A stretch of DNA of 18,363 bases from Muribaculaceae bacterium (GTDB taxonomy: Bacteria > Bacteroidota > Bacteroidia > Bacteroidales > Muribaculaceae), in assembly GCA_029060585.1 (NCBI GenBank), contig JAIDTS010000031.1, positions 1 to 18,363 of the forward strand, written 5' to 3'. Below the pieces are notes generated by a model. It saw nothing but the letters and a program-made list of their open reading frames with translations, searched no databases and was not told the DNA's origin. Positions 13,629-18,363 of this stretch are shown piece after piece; the stretch's first letter is position 1; each line of letters starts with the position of its first letter. The position numbers were made by a program, and so were the translations under genes.

Positions 13629-13845
13629 AGTTGTCAGTTTTAAGCTGTCAGCTGTCAGCGATCAGCGATCAGCGATCAGCTGTCAGCGATCAGCGATCAG
13701 CGATCAGCGATCAGCGATCAGCGATCAGCAGTCAGCGATCAGCAATCAGCGATTAGCAATCAGCAATCAGCGATCAGCAATCAGCAATCAGCGATCAGCG
13801 ATCAGCAATCAGCGATCAGCAGTCAGCTATAAGTTTTCAGTTATG
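13629..13845. repeat. Large heptamer array AGCNNTC, 31 units in register
   Basis: Thirty-one contiguous 7-bp units without a single indel. The 26 central units (13643-13824) are 14 AGCGATC, 6 AGCAATC, 3 AGCTGTC, 2 AGCAGTC and 1 AGCGATT. The five edge units are diverged (AGTTGTC, AGTTTTA; AGCTATA, AGTTTTC, AGTTATG). AGC and the following T are nearly constant; only two inner positions vary freely. The last unit contains the pdxA stop codon complement (13841-13843), and the first begins 5 bp from the ATP-grasp start codon. It carries 14 GATC sites. Confidence 0.95.
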
Positions 13846-14920
13846 ATTCTTCGGGGGAGGGCTTCTGTCGGCGTTCCTGCTTCACCTTCGGAAGCGGATT
13901 GGCTATAGCTTCGAGATGGGCGGCACGGTTACGGCTAAGATCGATGCCCTGATAAATGGCCTGGCGCATCGAGGTGGGGTCTGCCTGATTCTTACCGGCT
14001 ATATTATATCCTGTACCGTGGTCGGGACTTGTGCGGACATATTTCAGTCCGGCGGTATAGTTGACGCCATATTCCCTTGCCAGAGCCTTGAACGGAGCGA
14101 GACCCTGATCGTGATACATGGCCACGATACCGTCGAACTTAGCGTAGTCGCCCGTGCCAAAGAAACCATCTGCGGCAAAAGGCCCGAATGCAAGTATACC
14201 CTCCGCCACACACTCGGCGACAGCCGGCTCAATCTCGCGAATCTCCTCGGCTCCAAGCAGTCCGTTGTCGCCGTTGTGAGGATTAAGCGACAGGACAGCA
14301 ATACGGGGCTTGTCCATCCGGAAATCCCGGCGGAGCGCCTCGTCCATATTTACGATAGTGTTCTTTACAGACTCCTTGGTGATAGCGTCCGGCACTTCCC
14401 TAAGAGCCTTATGAGTCGTCACTAGCGCCACACGCAGCTCGTCGTCGAAAAGAATCATGGTAGCCTTGCCTTCGCCTTCCGCGAGACGAGCGGCAAGGAA
14501 TTCGGTATGGCCCGGGAACGGGAATTTCTCGCTATAGACAGTCTTCTTATTAATCGGAGCGGTCACGATGAAGTCGATGTCGCCGTCCTCAAGGGCAACG
14601 CATGCAGCCTCAAGGGCTGCCACTGCTGCCTCGCCGGCCTCCTTAGAAGGATGCCCCGGAGTGAGTTCGAGGCCTCTGGGGCAGACATCTACCACATTCA
14701 CCTTTCCGTTCTGAGCGTCGGCTGCGGATCGGACAGAGGTGAAACGGAAAGTCTCAGTCCCGAGGTCCTTACGCACCTGATTGAGAATCTCTGCACTTCC
14801 AAAAATGACAGGAGTGAAGAGATCTGTGATCTCCTCCCCGTCGAGCGCCTTTATGATTACCTCATATCCGATACCGTTGAAATCTCCGTGGGTTATACCC
14901 ACGCGTATGGGATTGTGCAT
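13841..14920 (-). CDS. pdxA: 4-hydroxythreonine-4-phosphate dehydrogenase
   Basis: Oxidises 4-phosphohydroxy-L-threonine with NAD(P) in the DXP-dependent route to pyridoxal 5'-phosphate; the product is condensed by PdxJ. The 359 residues are slightly longer than the roughly 330 of E. coli. Motifs: ITHGDFNGIGYE (9-20), where Phe replaces the usual Pro of GDPxGIG, a change I recall in Bacteroidetes; APINKKTVYS; FPGHTEFLA, with a metal-binding His; VTTHKALREVP; AMYHDQGLAPFKAL, with a second metal His; and TSPDHGTGYNIAGK, with the third. It has its own promoter (15008-15039) right after the rlmN stop, making it the likely first gene of the cluster leading to asnA. Its stop codon lies inside a heptamer of the large downstream array. 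Confidence 0.96.
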   Translation of the reverse strand: MHNPIRVGITHGDFNGIGYEVIIKALDGEEITDLFTPVIFGSAEILNQVRKDLGTETFRFTSVRSAADAQNGKVNVVDVCPRGLELTPGHPSKEAGEAAVAALEAACVALEDGDIDFIVTAPINKKTVYSEKFPFPGHTEFLAARLAEGEGKATMILFDDELRVALVTTHKALREVPDAITKESVKNTIVNMDEALRRDFRMDKPRIAVLSLNPHNGDNGLLGAEEIREIEPAVAECVAEGILAFGPFAADGFFGTGDYAKFDGIVAMYHDQGLAPFKALAREYGVNYTAGLKYVRTSPDHGTGYNIAGKNQADPTSMRQAIYQGIDLSRNRAAHLEAIANPLPKVKQERRQKPSPEES

Positions 14921-14930
14921 ATTGTTTTTG

Positions 14931-14981
14931 GTTTAAGTGTTTAAGGAGTTTAGAGTCCTTAAGGTCCGGAAGGTCCGGAAG
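14931..14981. repeat. 8-bp then 9-bp tandem repeats in the pdxA 5' leader
   Basis: Octamers GTTTAAGT, GTTTAAGG, AGTTTAGA (14931-14954), then nonamers GTCCTTAAG, GTCCGGAAG, GTCCGGAAG (14955-14981) and a diverged ATTCCGGGT. It lies within the predicted 5' UTR of pdxA (start near 15002). CCGGAAGATTCCGG at the end is a perfect palindrome. Confidence 0.75.
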
Positions 14982-15007
14982 ATTCCGGGTGGACAATAAA
15001 TATCTTT

Positions 15008-15039
15008 CAAAGTTACTAAATAATTCTGAAACGGCCAAA
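15008..15039 (-). promoter_or_regulatory. Bacteroidetes-type promoter of the pdxA cluster
   Basis: On the minus strand, TTTG (15039-15036), exactly 20 bp, then TAACTTTG (15015-15008). It lies directly after the rlmN stop codon and gives a leader of about 80 nt to the pdxA ATG. Confidence 0.8.
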
Positions 15040-15040
15040 A

Positions 15041-16078
15041 TTATTTTTTAGCAGCGAGCATGCCGCATGCCGCGTCGATATCCTCCCCACGCGAGGCACG
15101 GATAGTAGCCGTGATTCCGGCATCGTTGAGCAGTTTCCTGAACATCTGCATGCGGTCGTCGGAAGCAGGATAGAGATCCACACCGGGGATACGGTGGAAT
15201 CGGATCAGATTGACCCGACATTCAAGATCTCCGATGAGCTTTATAAGCATATTGGCGTGCGCCACATCATCATTAACACCGCGCCACATGATGTATTCGA
15301 GTGAGAGACGTCTCTGACCTGAGAAATCATAGGATCTCAGCATCCTCATCACCGACTGAATCGGGAAAGCTTTCTGAGCAGGCATCATCGACTCACGCTG
15401 GGGCACATCGGCAGTGTGGACACTAATCGCCACATGAACATTGGTCTTCTCAAGCAGATCCTTAAGCTGCGGCAGTTTTCCCACTGTGGAGACCGTAATT
15501 CGTTTTGGACTCCATGCAAGACCCCATGGGGAGGTCAGGATCTCTATAGCCTTCAGCACTTCCGGGAAATTGTCGAGAGGTTCACCCATACCCATGAAGA
15601 CGATGTTGGTGAGCTCGCCCTGTTCAGAGCCACCGGTCTTGTTGAGACGGATAGGCATGGAGAGCACCTGATTCATGATCTGCGCAGCCGATAGATTTGA
15701 CTTGAACCCGAGTTTTCCTGTAGCGCAGAAGTAGCAGTTCATCTTGCAACCGCACTGCGAGCTGACGCAGAGAGTGGCCCTATCCTTATCCGGAATCATA
15801 ACGGACTCAACGCGATTGCCGCCGCCAGCATCAAAAAGATACTTGACAGTGCCGTCGGCCGATTTGGAGGCCTTTACCGGCTTGGAGCGACCGATCTCAT
15901 AGTTTTCAGCGAGCCAAGCCTTGTTTTTCTTCGATATGTTGGCCATTTCATCGAAGGATATCACTCGCTTGGCATACAGCCAATCGGCGATCTGCTTAGC
16001 CACGAAGCGGGGCATTCCGCCCTGCTTCGCCACTCCTTCGAGTTCTTGAAGTGTCATTCCTATCAGGGAAGGTTTCAT
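15041..16078 (-). CDS. rlmN: Dual-specificity RNA methyltransferase RlmN
   Basis: A radical-SAM enzyme that methylates C2 of adenine 2503 in 23S rRNA and, in some species, adenine 37 in tRNAs; it affects ribosome accuracy and antibiotic response. The 345 residues match the family. Seen: the radical-SAM cluster CxxxCxxC as C111KMNC115YFC118; VFMGMGEPLDNF (about 159-170), the SAM-contacting GEP motif; RITVSTVG; and the C-terminal DIDAACGM, with Cys338 as the methyl-carrying cysteine. It lies 116 bp after ppiD, beyond a terminator hairpin, and immediately before the pdxA promoter. No TTTG/TAnnTTTG promoter is visible upstream, so it may rely on read-through from ppiD. Four GTATTGA heptamers lie just before the start codon. 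Confidence 0.96.
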   Translation of the reverse strand: MKPSLIGMTLQELEGVAKQGGMPRFVAKQIADWLYAKRVISFDEMANISKKNKAWLAENYEIGRSKPVKASKSADGTVKYLFDAGGGNRVESVMIPDKDRATLCVSSQCGCKMNCYFCATGKLGFKSNLSAAQIMNQVLSMPIRLNKTGGSEQGELTNIVFMGMGEPLDNFPEVLKAIEILTSPWGLAWSPKRITVSTVGKLPQLKDLLEKTNVHVAISVHTADVPQRESMMPAQKAFPIQSVMRMLRSYDFSGQRRLSLEYIMWRGVNDDVAHANMLIKLIGDLECRVNLIRFHRIPGVDLYPASDDRMQMFRKLLNDAGITATIRASRGEDIDAACGMLAAKK

Positions 16079-16083
16079 TACAA

Positions 16084-16111
16084 GTATTGAGTATTAAGTA
16101 TTGAGTATGAA
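16084..16111. repeat. GTATTGA heptamer array upstream of rlmN (4 units)
   Basis: GTATTGA, GTATTAA, GTATTGA, GTATGAA in register (16084-16111), between the rlmN start codon (16076-16078) and the terminator hairpin after ppiD. Confidence 0.85.
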
Positions 16112-16112
16112 A

Positions 16113-16143
16113 GAGGGTCATCGCCCGCGTGGGGATGACCCTC
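16113..16143 (-). terminator. Intrinsic terminator after ppiD
   Basis: The 10-bp stem GAGGGTCATC (16113-16122) pairs with GATGACCCTC (16134-16143); the loop can extend it through CCC/GGG. On the minus strand it is followed by TTTCATACTC, a weak T tract, so some read-through into rlmN is likely. Confidence 0.75.
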
Positions 16144-16194
16144 GATATTCGGGGATATTTCATAGAGGAAACATGAGTCCTCCAATCTGAATCA

Positions 16195-18336
16195 TTATTC
16201 TCCGCCTTCGAACTTGTAGCTTTTGTTGACGAGCTTATCACCACCGCGGAGCATCTGGTCGAAGTTGGGGCTTACGAGCTGGAAATACTGCTGCTCGTAG
16301 TTAGCCTCGTTGTAGGGCATATCGGATTTTGCGGCGCTATTGACCACGAAAGCGTATACACCGTCTTCTCCGGGGATCACAACGAGTTTCTTATCAGCCT
16401 TGGCACCGGCGATCTGGCCGAGCACCTTCGCATCGTTAACACCCATGCCGCGACCCAAACGGAAACCGGCAACCTGACGGGGCTCCACACCCATAGCCTT
16501 AGCGACAGCCTCAAGATTGGCACCACCTTTCTTATATTCGGCCACAAGGTCCTTGCCTGCCTTCTGGCGACGCACCTTGTTGGTCAGATAGTTCTTGACA
16601 TCCGCGTTAGCAACGGGCACATAGTCGTCATACTGAGCGTCGACAGCCACCGCATAGAGCATGGGAGCGGAAGCGTCTTTGGACTCATAGATACGTGAAA
16701 CCTGACCGGGCTTTCCGTCGATCATAGCCCAACGCACTACAGAACGGCTGTCGGGGAAGAACTGATTGTAGCCAGCCATACGGGGAACAGCGGGAGTAGA
16801 CTGGGTGAACTGGAACGTCTGGACATTATACCCAGCCTCGGCCGCGTTCTTACTGAAGAGTTCGGCAGTATTGTTCTTCTCAAGATATTTCTCGAACTTT
16901 GCGATCTCGTCGTCGACTGTCTTTGCAGATGGATTGAGCTGATAGTTGTATTCCTCAAACTCAACGACCTCGACGGGAGCGTTCTGCTTCACCACCTTAG
17001 CAAGGACAGCGCCCTGAGGAGAAGTCATGATGGGCACATACTTTCCGCCAGCCTGACGGAGGGAGTCGAGCTGAGATGCGGCGAGGGCACCAGTGGGGCC
17101 ATCCTGGGCGAAGAGGGGAATCCACTGCTCCTTCTGAGCGAAGACGCTGTCGGCGGAGAATGCCTTGGAAAGACTGTCAACGGGCAGACCGGCGTTGAGG
17201 CTCGCAGCTACTTTAGCAGGGAGGGCATCGCCGGCAACCTGCACGATATTTATCTGAATGGAGTCTACCTCATATGAGCGCTTGCCCATCTTCACGATCT
17301 CGAAACCACGAAGATTCTCAGTCACCATGCTTACCTCACCGGGCTTAGCGGAAGCCACGAAATTCTTCACGGCACCGTTGCGGAGGTCGGAAGCGCGGAC
17401 ATTGCTACGGGTCATCACAACACCTTCCTTCTTTATATCGGAGGGGAGACCGTTGGAAGCGGAATCGTTGAGAGCCTTCAGGGTATTCTGAGCAAGAGCC
17501 TTTGCAGCCGCACGGTCAGCGTCGGAAGCCACAATGTTGATAGCTATGAACGACACCTCCTTAGTGGGCTCGTTAACCTCAAAATATGACTTTTCATCGG
17601 CATAAGCGGCATTGATCTCGGAGTCAGAAATGGGATATTTCTTCTCATCAATCGCACCGTAGGGACGGAAAGCGAGCGAAACATTGTTGGTAGCTACATA
17701 ATCATTGTAGAGTGCCTTCTTGTCAAGATCGTTGGCCTTTACGGTTCCGATCACGAGCTGCTGATATTTCTGACGCTTGATGAGCTGCTTAGTCTGCTCC
17801 TCCATAGCCACCCATGCATTCTGGAAGGGCTTAGCCTGCTGCTCAGACATACCGTTGCGGCCCGGATTGAAGATCACCTCATAAGCCTGGGCGGGAGTCT
17901 GAGCGCTGAACCCGGCAGCGTTGAGCTGCTGTATGATGTTACCCAGTGCCTCGCGGTTGATTGGATTATCAAGCACGAAGAAGCGAAGTTGCTCGGGGCT
18001 TGACTCTATACCGGCGTTCTTCACCGCATCGTCGAGAAGACGCTCTCCTACGAGCTGCTCGACAGCCATCTGACCGAGCATCTGGACATCGAAATTAGCA
18101 TACTGCTGGGGATTGGTTTGCTTCAGCTGCTCGAGCTGACGGTTGAGTTCCTCACGCTTACGCTGATATTCGGTATAGTCGATTTTCTTACCGCCGATCT
18201 TGGCTACGGTAGTATTGTCGCCGAAGAGGTTGCGGCTGTTGGTGAGTGCGTCACCCACAATGAAAGCGAGAAGCGCCACGCCGATAATCACGATCAGCAT
18301 GACTGATTTGCTTCTGATTTTCTCTAATGTTGCCAT
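16195..18336 (-). CDS. ppiD: PpiD/SurA-type periplasmic peptidyl-prolyl isomerase
   Basis: A 713-residue membrane-anchored folding factor for exported proteins. A single N-terminal transmembrane segment (about 12-31) follows a short basic cytoplasmic head with MATLEKIRSKS, the typical PpiD start. Residues 40-225 form a SurA/PpiD-type chaperone region (IGGKKIDYTEYQRKREELN, then the Gln-rich helix), and NPGRNGMSEQQAKPFQNAW is characteristic. The middle (about 245-450) holds diverged parvulin-like modules (for example VTENLRGFEIVKMGKR, resembling the rotamase end 'T..GyHII.v'), and the C-terminal third is helical. Long Bacteroidetes PpiD proteins of about 700 residues are usual. Catalytic parvulin residues are not obvious, so chaperone function may dominate, as proposed for E. 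coli PpiD. The gene is complete; its promoter lies outside the window. A terminator follows. Confidence 0.9.
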   Translation of the reverse strand: MATLEKIRSKSVMLIVIIGVALLAFIVGDALTNSRNLFGDNTTVAKIGGKKIDYTEYQRKREELNRQLEQLKQTNPQQYANFDVQMLGQMAVEQLVGERLLDDAVKNAGIESSPEQLRFFVLDNPINREALGNIIQQLNAAGFSAQTPAQAYEVIFNPGRNGMSEQQAKPFQNAWVAMEEQTKQLIKRQKYQQLVIGTVKANDLDKKALYNDYVATNNVSLAFRPYGAIDEKKYPISDSEINAAYADEKSYFEVNEPTKEVSFIAINIVASDADRAAAKALAQNTLKALNDSASNGLPSDIKKEGVVMTRSNVRASDLRNGAVKNFVASAKPGEVSMVTENLRGFEIVKMGKRSYEVDSIQINIVQVAGDALPAKVAASLNAGLPVDSLSKAFSADSVFAQKEQWIPLFAQDGPTGALAASQLDSLRQAGGKYVPIMTSPQGAVLAKVVKQNAPVEVVEFEEYNYQLNPSAKTVDDEIAKFEKYLEKNNTAELFSKNAAEAGYNVQTFQFTQSTPAVPRMAGYNQFFPDSRSVVRWAMIDGKPGQVSRIYESKDASAPMLYAVAVDAQYDDYVPVANADVKNYLTNKVRRQKAGKDLVAEYKKGGANLEAVAKAMGVEPRQVAGFRLGRGMGVNDAKVLGQIAGAKADKKLVVIPGEDGVYAFVVNSAAKSDMPYNEANYEQQYFQLVSPNFDQMLRGGDKLVNKSYKFEGGE

Positions 18337-18363
18337 TCTGAAATTATACTGTAAGTAGTTGAT

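Noticed and set aside
13541..13845. CRISPR array or coding repeat (71-codon ORF with SAISDQR repeats)
   Set aside because: The period is 7 bp with no spacers, and the ORF is a by-product of the array reading in one frame; the array continues past its end.

Overview
The window looks like a chromosomal segment of a gut Bacteroidales bacterium, probably close to Muribaculaceae. This is inferred from four promoters of the Bacteroidetes form (TTTG, 19-20 bp, TAnnTTTG), A-rich stretches rather than Shine-Dalgarno sites before start codons, a C-terminal 'GRKV...PGIYI' tail on a secreted protein, a lipoprotein signal, and Bacteroidetes-like MetK, PdxA and PpiD variants. I see no phage, insertion sequence, CRISPR array, tRNA or rRNA. 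Most genes are housekeeping; the unusual material lies between them.

Layout. Bases 1-3764 (+): a secreted beta-sandwich/FN3 protein, a terminator, then a GH13 lipoprotein, each with its own promoter. The lipoprotein gene converges on metK (-, 3885-5210) across a bidirectional terminator. metK has a leader of about 215 nt (5211-5427) with two coupled micro-ORFs and an intrinsic terminator, divergent from a YeiH-type transporter gene (+). That is followed by a UbiA-family gene with altered Asp motifs and by ung (+). From 8486 to 18336 all genes are on the minus strand. In transcription order they are ppiD, rlmN, then (own promoter at 15008-15039) pdxA, an ATP-grasp gene, gtrA, a PlsC-like acyltransferase, a CDP-alcohol phosphatidyltransferase, a SIMPL-domain gene and asnA.

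The ATP-grasp/gtrA/acyltransferase/CDP-alcohol block is compact (11-nt overlap, then 50 and 8 bp gaps) and reads as an envelope lipid or headgroup pathway of unknown product. pdxA and asnA look like metabolic passengers in the same transcription unit.

The most unusual signal is a set of short tandem arrays in nearly every spacer. At least four different sequence families (CATAATG, GAATTGA, GTATTGA, AGCNNTC) share exactly the same 7-bp period. They run to the gene edges and often contain the stop or start codon. The largest has 31 units in perfect register (13629-13845). Two other spacers hold a 10-bp array (before ung) and an 8/9-bp array (before pdxA). The second strong signal is the metK leader, whose second micro-ORF ends inside the terminator hairpin, a layout suited to translation-controlled attenuation.
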